Part shown: positions 9,622 through 19,462 of the stretch, in pieces | Numbering within the stretch: the first letter of the stretch is position 1 | Layout of the letters: each line of letters starts with the position of its first letter | From: Siphonodentalium dalli | Lineage: Eukaryota > Mollusca > Scaphopoda > Gadilida > Siphonodentaliidae | Length of the DNA stretch: 64,000 nt | Direction of reading: 5' to 3' | Assembly (NCBI GenBank): GCA_032622095.1 | Contig: CP136064.1 | Location: forward strand, 252,468,484 to 252,532,483 | Translations under genes and position numbers: made by a program | Notes under the pieces: generated by a model | Databases searched by the model: none | What the model was told of the DNA's origin: nothing | What the model saw: only the letters and a program-made list of their open reading frames with translations

Positions 9622-9910
9622 ATATTTTCGTCAAGGGGAGAGGAAGGAAGAATTATCACTTTGTTTGAAAGTAAATACAGTAAGAATGTGCGTGTGTGTT
9701 TTAATGTTTATATTAAAATATGGTTTTATTTATTATTGCTAGCAAATTAAAAAAAAACGCTTCTTAAATGAATCGTGCACATGCATTTCAAGGGAGACTC
9801 GAAATGCATGACTTGTCCAGTCTATCGTTATAAAGTTCAAAGTCGCGTTGACTTCTCGACAACAAATGTGCTAGCTGCTCAAGAAGCTAAATTTGCGTTC
9901 ATATCTCGCC

Positions 9911-9981
9911 GCATCGGTGGTTCAGTGGTAGAATGCTCGCCTGCCACGCGGGCGACCCGGGTTCGATTCCCGGCCGATGCA
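9911..9981 (+). tRNA. tRNA-Gly(GCC)
   Basis: A8, consensus. Confidence 0.95.
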
Positions 9982-10142
9982 AAATAAGTTTTTTTCACTG
10001 ATTTTGTTTGTGGATATCCACCTCATTTTGGACTATGCAGTTTAATTGGGAACTTGAGAAAAACAAATTTCATTGGCACATAAATTTGTTTAAAGAAAAC
10101 GGACGGACTTGCGATTCGCATTTCATCGAGCAAAATTACTGT

Positions 10143-10226
10143 TGTCAGAAGTGGGATTCGAACCCACGCCGGGAAGACCCGACTGCGACCTGAACGCAGC
10201 GCCTTAGACCACTCGGCCATCCTGAC
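10143..10226 (-). tRNA. tRNA-Leu(CAG)
   Basis: A8, consensus gene body. The DNA transposon starts 2 bp upstream of its 5' end, replacing the normal upstream flank. Confidence 0.93.
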
Positions 10227-10228
10227 TA

Positions 10229-10460
10229 CACTCTAAGAACAGTCAAGAACCCTACGGTTCTTCACGCCTTCAAGAACCGATATTATGGGGATTTGGTTCT
10301 TCGCGCTCTCTAGAACCGAACATTGACTCGCGCGTTTTGAAGAACCAAATGAAGAACCAATTTTGTATAACATGAGTTGCGGTTCGTAATAAATTCGTGT
10401 CGCCCAAATGGAACAGAACTACGACCTCGTTTTGAGTTTTCAGAACCGCCATTTTCGATC
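10229..10460. repeat. Left subterminal repeat region of the DNA transposon
   Basis: Holds about ten AAGAACC/GGTTCTT-type motifs in both orientations, starting right after the terminal inverted repeat. Confidence 0.7.
10251..10360 (+). repeat. Internal direct repeat, copy 1
   Basis: Shares with 10773-10875 an almost identical stretch including CGATATTATGGGGATTTGG and GCGCTCTCTAGAAC. The second copy lacks a few bases after TAGAAC. Confidence 0.8.
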
Positions 10461-10480
10461 ACTGATTTTTGTGAGAGGCG

Positions 10481-10600
10481 ATGGAACAAAATCCGACAGA
10501 ATCGACAAATGAACCGGCCATGTGGAGTGCTGGCGATGTGGAGCAATGGTTGATCGAGTGCCAGACTGCCAGTTGACAGCACGTGTTGCTACTTTTGAAG
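10481..10600 (+). pseudogene. SAM-like first-exon remnant
   Basis: From ATG at 10481, 31 codons run to TGA at 10574. They include MWSAGDVEQWLIE, matching the W-S-x-x-D-V-x-x-W-L opening of SAM domains. After about 10563 another frame continues with CQLTARVATFEG up to GAAG|GTGATT, a possible splice donor at 10600/10601, so the exon looks frameshifted. Thirteen matching residues cannot prove the family. It could be a captured host gene start or part of a transposon gene; the C2H2 remnant downstream may belong to it. Confidence 0.4.
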
Positions 10601-10772
10601 GTGATTATATTAGTTATCTTAATTTATATTTAGGATGTCGGATGTTTTGTAAAATAATCTCAGTTGAATTTAAATAAGACCTAATTAAAGTAAACTTGAA
10701 AGCTTTCATATTGTAGATCTATGTCACTTAATTTACGGTATTGACTATTATTACCACTTTAGAGGGCGTTCT
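10601..10772. other. Non-coding interior of the DNA transposon
   Basis: AT-rich; no gene or clear structure seen. It could be the start of an intron after the SAM-like exon. Confidence 0.4.
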
Positions 10773-10875
10773 CTACAGTTCTTCACGTCGCCAAGAACCG
10801 ATATTATGGGGATTTGGTTCTTCGCGCTCTCTAGAACACTGACTCACGCGTTTTGAAGAACCAAATGAAGAACAA
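10773..10875 (+). repeat. Internal direct repeat, copy 2
   Basis: Second, slightly diverged copy of 10251-10360, 522 bp downstream. It ends in the same GAAGAACCAAATGAAGAAC stretch. Confidence 0.8.
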
Positions 10876-11127
10876 AATTTCCATGCTAAACTGAACTTAA
10901 GTGAAACCAAAAATCAAGGCATAAACTGATCACCAAGCACTCTGACTGGCCACAGAGCAGTAATTCATCGACATATCAGCACCGATAGTATTAGCATTCT
11001 GCTTAGGCCTCATCTGGGAAATATCTGTAGTCTCAAATTAACATTGATTTTAGTTACTTTTTTCCTTCTTAGAAATTTCTATATCCCCTAATTTGCAGAA
11101 GATAAAATGCATAATCAAAGTAACTAA

Positions 11128-11305
11128 TGGGTGAACATCACCAACTTCAACTGGGGAACGTCAATGGGATCCTAGGTATCCCATAGCAGTTGAGGCTTAC
11201 TAGTAAGCTGAATGAAGTTCTCAGAGTGTGAATTTGGTGATGCTAGCCTGCTGGGCAGGATAGTGTCACTAAATTCATGATCTGGGGACTTCATTCTGCA
11301 AATGA
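11128..11305. repeat. Diverged copy of a fold-back repeat family
   Basis: Contains GGTGAACATCACC near 11131, TTGGTGATGCTAGCCTGCTG near 11233 and CATTCTGCAAATGAC near 11292. These words recur, better preserved, in the inverted repeat at 13909-14126. Confidence 0.5.
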
Positions 11306-11967
11306 CATACACAATATTGCGAGTTTGCTCGCCAGCGAATATAAAGTCATTAACCATTTCTGTACTAAATAATCATTGACGAGTACATGTAGTTCTCTCA
11401 GGAAATATTAAGGTAAAGTTCAACTGGAGAGGTATTTTATTAGACTGATAGGAATGTTATCGGTAATGTAGATGTAGCATATAGCAATAGTTTTTATATG
11501 CAAAATCTGATTATTGGAGAATTATTGATAATAACAACAAAGTTTTACATGTAGGCCCTAATTGCTGCTTGACATAGAATAATAATTATATAATATAGAA
11601 ATGAGCGGTGCCCGTGTGTCTGCGTGGTATGCATCCATGTCTTGTCATCATACATGTATGTTGTCCGCATGATAACTTTAACAGTAGTCAGTAACACAAT
11701 TTGATGAAACTTAGCACATGGAAGATTTGGATCCATCCAACCATTTCTGGTGGAGTTATGTCCCTTTTCGAATTAGAATTAGATGATTATTTTGTTGTCT
11801 GGATGTTAACTCAAATTATGATTATCTGATACCTTTCAAATTTACTATGTGGATTAATCACACGAAAATACATTGTCTAACAAATCCACCTTATTTGGGA
11901 ACTTGTGGCCTTTTATTAACCCTTCCTTGGCTGGAGCTTCCTAAAATTTTGCGAAAACCATGATTGC
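11306..11967. other. Non-coding interior of the DNA transposon
   Basis: AT-rich, only short chance ORFs; nothing recognisable. Confidence 0.5.
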
Positions 11968-12125
11968 ATTCTCTTATATATGTGAGTCTCTCATATGAGA
12001 TGCATATTAAGAGAATGCATATTAAGAGAATGCATGATCCTAACAATAATTACCATGACTATAAGCCAGTGCATTCTCTGGTATATGCGAGGCTGCCTAT
12101 GGGAGACTCGCATATATAAGAGAAT
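11968..12125. repeat. Palindromic fold-back repeat (about 158 bp)
   Basis: ATTCTCTTATATATGTGAG at the left end is mirrored at the right end as CTCGCATATATAAGAGAAT. The left arm also holds a short tandem, GCATATTAAGAGAAT twice. Resembles a small MITE; no terminal duplication is obvious. Confidence 0.65.
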
Positions 12126-12527
12126 TCCTGTCACATGATCTTTAATTCTGCATCTGCTGTGCCGATCCCATCATGGAAGGGATATTGAAGCCACAGCGCG
12201 GTTTGTGCTCCATGATAGAAATAATATTATTAGCTTCAGAATTTTTCCAAGTATCGAAATAGTTCGATAAATATCTTAACTACCTTTCTACGAACATTTT
12301 GTAACCCAAAAAGACGCACTGAAGTAATGAAAAATACAACTGCGAGTCTGTGAATACCGTGTTAGGGTCCCAAACACAAAACAGCCATTTACAAGAAATG
12401 GAACAAAAAAGAACGTTCCATGGTACTCTACTCCTGATATGGTAGCAATAAAGAGCGTTTATCTTACTTCTGGCGAAAGTTGAAAATGGCTGAGAAATGG
12501 CTGTGACTTTGGCAAAGTGTTTTTCAG
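12126..12527. other. Non-coding interior, candidate intron
   Basis: No gene seen. It ends in GTGTTTTTCAG, a plausible splice acceptor before 12528. Confidence 0.4.
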
Positions 12528-12621
12528 AGCATATGAAGCCGGTGCATCAATGGCTTGTTTGCTTTCGACCTATCGTAGGAACAAATTTGGCAGTTCGAAT
12601 GAGCCATTTACGTTTAAGGCC
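12528..12621 (+). pseudogene. Possible degenerate zinc-finger exon
   Basis: After the acceptor-like TTTTTCAG, one frame reads WLVCF...LAVRMSHLRLR, resembling half of a C2H2 finger (C ... L ... H) with the first C and a final H lost. It stops soon after. Supported only by being next to the clearer finger at 12660; may be chance. Confidence 0.25.
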
Positions 12622-12658
12622 CTGAGTCCTTTAATGAGATATTATTTTTTATTTGTAG

Positions 12659-13121
12659 ATGTTCAACGTGTCTGGTCAGTTTCAAAGACCGGTTATCCCT
12701 GAAACGTCATCAGTTGCTGCATATAGACAAGAACCGTGTCAAATTACGTAACTTTTGTGACTATGTGTGCCGGGGATCTGTTTCATTGAGATGTCATTTT
12801 GGAAAGATATCGCCCATCTAGCGGAGCTGTCTTCAAATGTGATGTGTGTCCATTCGAGATGATTGACGAAAATATATTTAGTAGACAATTTGATTCTGAA
12901 GATTCACATATGAATGTAGTTGGAATCTAAATGCAGAGAGGTCAGATGAAACCATGTTAACAGAGAAGTCTGATATTCAAAATAAGAATGAACGACAATG
13001 TGACCTTCCAAATAAGGATGAGAAACACTTTTACAGTCCCTGCTCTAAGCATGTCAGCTATGAAACTGTGGATCAGCATTGTTACCAGAATAGTCAGATA
13101 AAGTCGCATTCTTTCTATTAA
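12659..13121 (+). pseudogene. C2H2 zinc-finger gene fragment
   Basis: A pyrimidine-rich TTATTTTTTATTTGTAG precedes 12659, a good splice acceptor. From 12660 one frame gives a complete classical finger, C-x2-C-x12-H-x3-H (CSTC ... RHQLLH, 12660-12722), with the F and L core residues. A weak finger CDYVC ... LRCH follows. Then frames change: FKCDVC near 12832, and CSKHVSYETVDQHCYQNSQ before TAA at 13119-13121. The stops and frame changes show decay. Probably a host zinc-finger gene piece carried by the transposon; DNA-binding in life. Confidence 0.6.
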
Positions 13122-13908
13122 AACGTCAAGGAATGTGGATGCTGAGGGCGTCGGATGGGAGCGACTTCAGAATATCTTACCAGTTGTCATACAAATAAAA
13201 AGTTTTATGTTTTCTCAAATCTCACTATTTGGTGCAACTGTGTGGCTCAATAAGCTAATTCGCACTATTGGCATATTCGTGATTTGTATATATGGTCTTT
13301 GTGATATATGACACGACTACTATTTTGCAAAGTGAAATATCAAGATTCAATTGAGCTATCGATATATTCCACCTTATTTTGTTTTCTGGGACTAGTCAGA
13401 ACTAGCTATGTGTATGTTCTGGTTTTCGCGCATATGAGGCATGCGTTTGTTTATTAGTCTCTTGCGAGAAGTCTGAACTATCGAGGAAAACAACAAATGT
13501 ATTCATTTGGAGTGGCATCTTCCGGAACCATATACACTCAAATTTGTGTACACGAATGTCAAGTTCCCAAATAATTAGATCTGGTTTAATTTGTGCATAT
13601 CATTTGTTGACATTTTGCATCAGTAGTTGCACTTCTATTGTGGTTTGACATTGGTTGTTAATGTATACACATCGCAGCGTCGCTATTTGATACTATTCTA
13701 GGTGCTGTGTTCATTTTCTAACAACTGTTTGGCGTTGTTGAAACGGGTAATAATTTATTAATATTATTGGAAAGAACCAGGAAATCGTAGGATGAAGTCA
13801 ACACGTGTCGCATATTTCTAAAACGTCCAGAAAATATGCATCAAGATGATTCTGACTACTCCCAGAGAAAAGTTAAATGTTACTAGTCTGAAATATTTCC
13901 AGGCAGCT
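13122..13908. other. Non-coding interior of the DNA transposon
   Basis: No coding or RNA gene recognised. Confidence 0.5.
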
Positions 13909-14126
13909 AAATAAGGTGCCGGTCATTTGCAGAATGAGGTCTTCAGCAGATGCATTTAGTGATGCTACCCAGCATAGCGGGCTAACATCACCAAATTCAC
14001 CCTCTGAGGACCCCCTCCTGCAGGCATTTCTCAAAAGCTGATTAATATATAAACATAGTGGGGTCCCTAGATGGTGAATATGGTGATGTTAGCCCGCTCA
14101 TTCTGCAAATGTCCGGCATCTTATTT
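13909..14126. repeat. 218 bp MITE-like inverted repeat
   Basis: 30 bp terminal arms (13909-13938 and 14097-14126) match at 28 of 30 positions, beginning AAATAAGGTGCCGG. A second inner inverted pair lies inside: GGGCTAACATCACC near 13979 against GGTGATGTTAGCCC near 14082. The whole could fold into a long hairpin. A diverged relative is at 11128-11305. Confidence 0.8.
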
Positions 14127-14756
14127 TGAGGCCTGATAATATCAAATAAGGAAATAAATTATAACGGAAGTTTATCGTCCCATTAGAAATGTTGCTACAG
14201 GGACTGAAATTCTTATTAATATCCCATTTAACACCAAATGGTATTTCCAATTGGTCATTAAACTCATTCATCTTTTATCTCAAATAAATAAATGTAAACA
14301 AATTGTTCTGGAACAAAATTGGGCAAGAGAATGATGGTGGAGTATTTGTAAATATATTTGAACAAAAGAAACTTGTGATCATCAAAAGTCATCAAACAAT
14401 TGAATATTTAGATTTCAAGTCTCAGCTCATTATATTATACATATGCCAATATTTTAAAACAAATTCACGTTTACAACAAAACCATAAATGAGATTATTGA
14501 CTTACTGAAAAAATGATTTGTCTTAAAAATTATGTTTAAAGTGACAAATAAATCTACAAGCTATGGTCTACTATCTTTAAAATACTAAATACCTAAAAAA
14601 TATTGTGCAAAATTTCCACCTGACTATATGTAGAATATTTTTCAAGTTTAATGAATAAATGATTATATTTATGAAAAAAATTCTTCTAATTGACCTGTAC
14701 AGAGAAGGAAATGCATTTTTTTCAGTATTGATAATGAAAACTATGTTACATATCCA
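14127..14756. other. AT-rich non-coding interior
   Basis: Only short chance ORFs; nothing recognised. Confidence 0.5.
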
Positions 14757-15376
14757 ACTGGTTCTTGGGGCTGTATCCAATAGGGAACCAAATTATTCCA
14801 AATGAAGAACCAATGGTTCTTGGTGGAAAGAAGAAAGGGGAATTGGTTCTTAAGGAAGAACCAAATTGGAACCAATGAAGAACCAAGGATTGGTTCTTGA
14901 TGAAGAACCAATGAAGAACCATTTGGTTCTTGAGACGAAGAACCAAATTTTAATCACGAAGAACCTATTGGTTCCGCCTGGAGGACAAACTTGAAAAACC
15001 AAATTTGGTTCTTCAATTTTCTCTGTGAGGAACCATTATTATTGTTGAAGAACCAAATTATTACTACCGAAGAACCAAATGGTTCTACACGAAGAACCAA
15101 TTATATCAACGAAGAACCAAATTTTCGTTCGTGGAGAACCAACTGGTTCTGCTGGTGTAAATAATGAAGAATCAAATGGTTCTAAATTTGGTTCCCAATA
15201 GTCGCAATCATGAGGAACCAAATGGTTCTTGGTTTGGTTCCCGATAGACCCAATTCTGAAGAACCAAATGGTTCTAGGACCCCCCGAAGAACCAGTTGGT
15301 TCTTCATTTGGTTCCGCCTGGAGGACAAGTGGGGAACCAACGAAGAACCATTGGGTTCCGATTTTTTCTAAGAGTG
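14757..15376. repeat. Right subterminal repeat region of the DNA transposon
   Basis: Dozens of GAAGAACC, GGTTCTTC and near-palindromic AGAACCAAATGGTTCT words in both orientations, at about 20-40 bp spacing, up to the terminal inverted repeat. Confidence 0.8.
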
Positions 15377-15440
15377 TAAGGCGCTGCGTTCAGGTCGCAG
15401 TCGGGTCTTCCCGGCGTGGGTTCGAATCCCACTTCTGACA
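15377..15440 (+). pseudogene. 5'-truncated tRNA-Leu(CAG)
   Basis: B1. The gene begins at TAAGGCGCTG; its first 20 nt (5' acceptor strand and half the D arm with the A box) are missing at the junction with the DNA transposon. Confidence 0.92.
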
Positions 15441-15601
15441 ACAGTAATTTTGCTCGATGAAATGCGAATCGCAAGTCCGTCCGTTTTCTTTAAACAAATT
15501 TATGTGCCAATGAAATTTGTTTTTCTCAAGTTCCCAATTAAACTGCATAGTCCAAAATGAGGTGGATATCCACAAACAAAATCAGTGAAAAAAACTTATT
15601 T

Positions 15602-15672
15602 TGCATCGGCCGGGAATCGAACCCGGGTCGCCCGCGTGGCAGGCGAGCATTCTACCACTGAACCACCGATGC
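15602..15672 (-). tRNA. tRNA-Gly(GCC)
   Basis: B1, consensus. Confidence 0.95.
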
Positions 15673-15960
15673 GGCGAGATATGAACGCAAATTTAGCTTC
15701 TTGAGCAGCTAGCACATTTGTTGTCGAGAAGTCAACGCGACTTTGAACTTTATAACGATAGACTGGACAAGTCATGCATTTCGAGTCTCCCTTGAAATGC
15801 ATGTGCACGATTCATTTAAGAAGCGTTTTTTTTAATTTGCTAGCAATAATAAATAAAACCATATTTTAATATAAACATTAAAACACACACGCACATTCTT
15901 ACTGTATTTACTTTCAAACAAAGTGATAATTCTTCCTTCCTCTCCCCTTGACGAAAATAT

Positions 15961-16032
15961 TAGCAGAGCGAGGTTTCGATCCTCGGACCTCTGGGTTATG
16001 GGCCCAGCACGCTACCACTGCGCCACTCTGCT
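15961..16032 (-). tRNA. Initiator tRNA-Met(CAT)
   Basis: B1, consensus. Confidence 0.95.
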
Positions 16033-16142
16033 CCATGGTAAAAATGGTGGTTTTCTAAAATGACATTCCTCTGTTAAAAATTGAATCCATTAGAAATGTC
16101 AGCTAAATTATGGCCTGTCATATTTAACTGAAAAAGTAGATA

Positions 16143-16213
16143 TGCGCCGCCCGGGAATCGAACCCGGGTCGCAAGAATGGGAATCTTGCATGATACCACT
16201 ACACCAGCGGCGC
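16143..16213 (-). tRNA. tRNA-Gly(CCC)
   Basis: B1, consensus. Confidence 0.95.
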
Positions 16214-16338
16214 TTACGATAAATACACCATTTTATAAGACATTATATTCGTTATTCAACAGTTTGTCAACAATCGCTTTGCAGGTCAGCAAGGCACGAC
16301 GACCGAATTTTGATTCCAAGATTTAAAAATGATCTGTG

Positions 16339-16411
16339 CATCCCAGGTGGGGATCGAACCCACGGCCTCTGGATTAGAAGTCCAGCGCTCTATTCGCTGA
16401 GCTACTGGGAC
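16339..16411 (-). tRNA. tRNA-Arg(TCT), D-loop variant
   Basis: B1. Plus-strand C-to-T at 16394 turns the second G of the invariant D-loop GG into A; the A box is weakened. Same change in B4. Confidence 0.88.
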
Positions 16412-16680
16412 AGTAATGAAAACAGTGCTCTTCATAACGCATTTTCGCTGATTTGAAAACAAAATATAAAATTATGTTTTATGACCAAGAAGGCCTGTTT
16501 ATGAAAACTTAATAGCCATAATATAACTATATAGAATCACGTACATTTATCATATACCCACCAAAAAATCAGCAATCGGATGTGTGCGTTAAGAATGCAA
16601 CGACAGCCAGAAGGGAACTAAAATATATCCACAATACCATTGTCTCACTTTGAGCAGGATACCGTTGCAGTCTTTCTGTA

Positions 16681-16764
16681 GTCAGGATGGCCGAGTGGTC
16701 TAAGGCGCTGCGTTCAGGTCGCAGTCGGGTCTTCCCGGCGTGGGTTCGAATCCCACTTCTGACA
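16681..16764 (+). tRNA. tRNA-Leu(CAG)
   Basis: B2, consensus. Confidence 0.95.
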
Positions 16765-16925
16765 ACAGTAATTTTGCTCGATGAAATGCGAATCGCAAGT
16801 CCGTCCGTTTTCTTTAAACAAATTTATGTGCCAATGAAATTTGTTTTTCTCAAGTTCCCAATTAAACTGCATAGTCCAAAATGAGGTGGATATCCACAAA
16901 CAAAATCAGTGAAAAAAACTTATTT

Positions 16926-16996
16926 TGCATCGGCCGGGAATCGAACCCGGGTCGCCCGCGTGGCAGGCGAGCATTCTACCACTGAACCACCGATGC
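16926..16996 (-). tRNA. tRNA-Gly(GCC)
   Basis: B2, consensus. Confidence 0.95.
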
Positions 16997-17186
16997 GGCG
17001 AGATATGAACGCAAATTTAGCTTCTTGAGCAGCTAGCACATTTGTTGTCGAGAAGTCAACGCGACTTTGAACTTTATAACGATAGACTGGACAAGTCATG
17101 CATTTCGAGTCTCCCTTGAAATGCATGTGCACGATTCATTTAAGAAGCGTTTTTTTTTTTAATTTGCTAGCAATAATAAATAAAAC

Positions 17187-17192
17187 CATATC
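17187..17192. other. Deletion junction inside unit B2
   Basis: The spacer after Gly(GCC) jumps from ...AAACCATAT directly to ATATCTGTGCATCC next to Arg. The sequence between, with iMet and Gly(CCC), about 470 bp, is gone. ATAT is shared by both sides. Confidence 0.9.
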
Positions 17193-17196
17193 TGTG

Positions 17197-17269
17197 CATC
17201 CCAGGTGGGGATCGAACCCACGGCCTCTGGATTAGAAGTCCAGCGCTCTATCCGCTGAGCTACTGGGAC
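17197..17269 (-). tRNA. tRNA-Arg(TCT)
   Basis: B2, consensus gene directly beside the deletion junction. Confidence 0.95.
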
Positions 17270-17537
17270 AGTAATGAAAACAGTGCTCTTCATAACGCAT
17301 TTTCGCTGATTTGAAAACAAAATATAAAATTATGTTTTATGACCAAGAAGGCCTGTTTATGAAAACTTAATAGCCATAATATAACTATATAGAATCACGT
17401 ACATTTATCATACCCACCAAAAAAATCAGCAATCGGATGTGTGCGTTAAGAATGCAACGACAGCCAGAAGGGAACTAAAATATATCCACAATACCATTGT
17501 CTCACTTTGAGCAGGATTCCGTTGCAGTCTTTCTGTA

Positions 17538-17622
17538 GTCAGGATGGCCGAGTGGGTCTAAGGCGCTGCGTTCAGGTCGCAGTCGGGTCTTCCCGGCGTG
17601 GGTTCGAATCCCACTTCTGACA
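17538..17622 (+). tRNA. tRNA-Leu(CAG), D-loop +1
   Basis: B3. One extra G in GAGTGGGTC (near 17553) makes it 85 nt. Confidence 0.9.
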
Positions 17623-17783
17623 ACAGTAATTTTGCTCGATGAAATGCGAATCGCAAGTCCGTCCGTTTTCTTTAAACAAATTTATGTGCCAATGAAATTT
17701 GTTTTTCTCAAGTTCCCAATTAAACTGCATAGTCCAAAATGAGGTGGATATCCACAAACAAAATCAGTGAAAAAAACTTATTT

Positions 17784-17854
17784 TGCATCGGCCGGGAATC
17801 GAACCCGGGTCGCCCGCGTGGCAGGCGAGCATTCTACCACTGAACCACCGATGC
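17784..17854 (-). tRNA. tRNA-Gly(GCC)
   Basis: B3, consensus. Confidence 0.95.
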
Positions 17855-18142
17855 GGCGAGATATGAACGCAAATTTAGCTTCTTGAGCAGCTAGCACATT
17901 TGTTGTCGAGAAGTCAACGCGACTTTGAACTTTATAACGATAGACTGGACAAGTCATGCATTTCGAGTCTCCCTTGAAATGCATGTGCACGATTCATTTA
18001 AGAAGCGTTTTTTTTAATTTGCTAGCAATAATAAATAAAACCATATTTTAATATAAACATTAAAACACACACGCACATTCTTACTGTATTTACTTTCAAA
18101 CAAAGTGATAATTCTTCCTTCCTCTCCCCTTGACGAAAATAT

Positions 18143-18214
18143 TAGCAGAGCGAGGTTTCGATCCTCGGACCTCTGGGTTATGGGCCCAGCACGCTACCAC
18201 TGCGCCACTCTGCT
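18143..18214 (-). tRNA. Initiator tRNA-Met(CAT)
   Basis: B3, consensus. Confidence 0.95.
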
Positions 18215-18324
18215 CCATGGTAAAAATGGTGGTTTTCTAAAATGACATTCCTCTGTTAAAAATTGAATCCATTAGAAATGTCAGCTAAATTATGGCCTGT
18301 CATATTTAACTGAAAAAGTAGATA

Positions 18325-18395
18325 TGCGCCGCCCGGGAATCGAACCCGGGTCGCAAGAATGGGAATCTTGCATGATACCACTACACCAGCGGCGC
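18325..18395 (-). tRNA. tRNA-Gly(CCC)
   Basis: B3, consensus. Confidence 0.95.
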
Positions 18396-18519
18396 TTACG
18401 ATAAATACACCATTTTATAAGACATTATATTCGTTATTCAACAGTTTGTCAACAATCGCTTTGCAGGTCAGCAAGGCACGACGACCGAATTTTGATTCCA
18501 AGATTTAAAAATATCTGTG

Positions 18520-18592
18520 CATCCCAGGTGGGGATCGAACCCACGGCCTCTGGATTAGAAGTCCAGCGCTCTATCCGCTGAGCTACTGGGAC
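18520..18592 (-). tRNA. tRNA-Arg(TCT)
   Basis: B3, consensus. Confidence 0.95.
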
Positions 18593-18859
18593 AGTAATGA
18601 AAACAGTGCTCTTCATAACGCATTTTCGCTGATTTGAAAACAAAATATAAAATTATGTTTTATGACCAAGAAGGCCTGTTTATGAAAACTTAATAGCCAT
18701 AATATAACTATATAGAATCACGTACATTTATCATACCCACCAAAAAATCAGCAATCGGATGTGTGCGTTAAGAATGCAACGACAGCCAGAAGGGAACTAA
18801 AATATATCCACAATACCATTGTCTCACTTTGTGCAGGATACCGTTGCAGTCTTTCTGTA

Positions 18860-18943
18860 GTCAGGATGGCCGAGTGGTCTAAGGCGCTGCGTTCAGGTCG
18901 CAGTCGGGTCTTCCCGGCGTGGGTTCGAATCCCACTTCTGACA
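18860..18943 (+). tRNA. tRNA-Leu(CAG)
   Basis: B4, consensus. Confidence 0.95.
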
Positions 18944-19104
18944 ACAGTAATTTTGCTCGATGAAATGCGAATCGCAAGTCCGTCCGTTTTCTTTAAACAA
19001 ATTTATGTGCCAATGAAATTTGTTTTTCTCAAGTTCCCAATTAAACTGCATAGTCCAAAATGAGGTGGATATCCACAAACAAAATCAGTGAAAAAAACTT
19101 ATTT

Positions 19105-19175
19105 TGCATCGGCCGGGAATCGAACCCGGGTCGCCCGCGTGGCAGGCGAGCATTCTACCACTGAACCACCGATGC
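19105..19175 (-). tRNA. tRNA-Gly(GCC)
   Basis: B4, consensus. Confidence 0.95.
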
Positions 19176-19462
19176 GGCGAGATATGAACGCAAATTTAGC
19201 TTCTTGAGCAGCTAGCACATTTGTTGTCGAGAAGTCAACGCGACTTTGAACTTATAACGATAGACTGGACAAGTCATGCATTTCGAGTCTCCCTTGAAAT
19301 GCATGTGCACGATTCATTTAAGAAGCGTTTTTTTTAATTTGCTAGCAATAATAAATAAAACCATATTTTAATATAAACATTAAAACACACACGCACATTC
19401 TTACTGTATTTACTTTCAAACAAAGTGATAATTCTTCCTTCCTCTCCCCTTGACGAAAATAT

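Larger units (their letters stand above)
1..10226 (+). repeat. Block A: tandem array of 5-tRNA units, forward
   Basis: Eight head-to-tail units begin at 1, 1331, 2663, 3995, 5325, 6655, 7985 and 9315. The period is 1330 bp, or 1332 bp in A2 and A3 because their Met genes carry two extra bases. The order in each unit is Gly(CCC), iMet(CAT), Gly(GCC), Leu(CAG, minus) and Arg(TCT). A8 stops after Leu, where the DNA transposon begins, so it lacks Arg. The longest spacers hold no gene: about 289 bp between iMet and Gly(GCC), and about 275 bp between Leu and Arg. They carry an A9 tract, a GTGCGTGTGTG run and a (TA)n microsatellite. The left end of the array lies outside the window. Confidence 0.97.
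10229..15376. mobile_element. Non-autonomous CACTA-like DNA transposon (5.1 kb)
   Basis: The ends are CACTCTAAGAA (left) and, read inward from the right, CACTCTTAGAA: a short inverted repeat with one mismatch. A TA at 10227-10228 and one at 15377-15378 fit a 2 bp target duplication. Both subterminal regions are packed with GAAGAACC/GGTTCTTC motifs in both orientations, as is known for CACTA/EnSpm elements, where transposon proteins bind such repeats. I see no transposase and no ORF above about 90 codons, so it is non-autonomous or decayed. It carries exon-like remains and fold-back repeats. The class is inferred; other TA-duplicating superfamilies remain possible. Confidence 0.65.

Noticed and set aside
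1-10226. CRISPR-like or bacterial tRNA operon
   Set aside because: Repeat unit is far too long and carries eukaryotic tRNA genes with Pol III terminators.
10310-10582. 90-codon minus-strand ORF in the DNA transposon
   Set aside because: Antisense to the SAM-like remnant and subterminal repeats; no domain seen.
15229-15438. 69-codon ORF at the transposon/tRNA boundary
   Set aside because: Translates subterminal repeats and truncated tRNA-Leu.
16681-16884. Repeated 65-codon ORF beginning MAEWSKAL in every unit
   Set aside because: It starts inside tRNA-Leu and translates the tRNA gene and spacer; a common false protein call.
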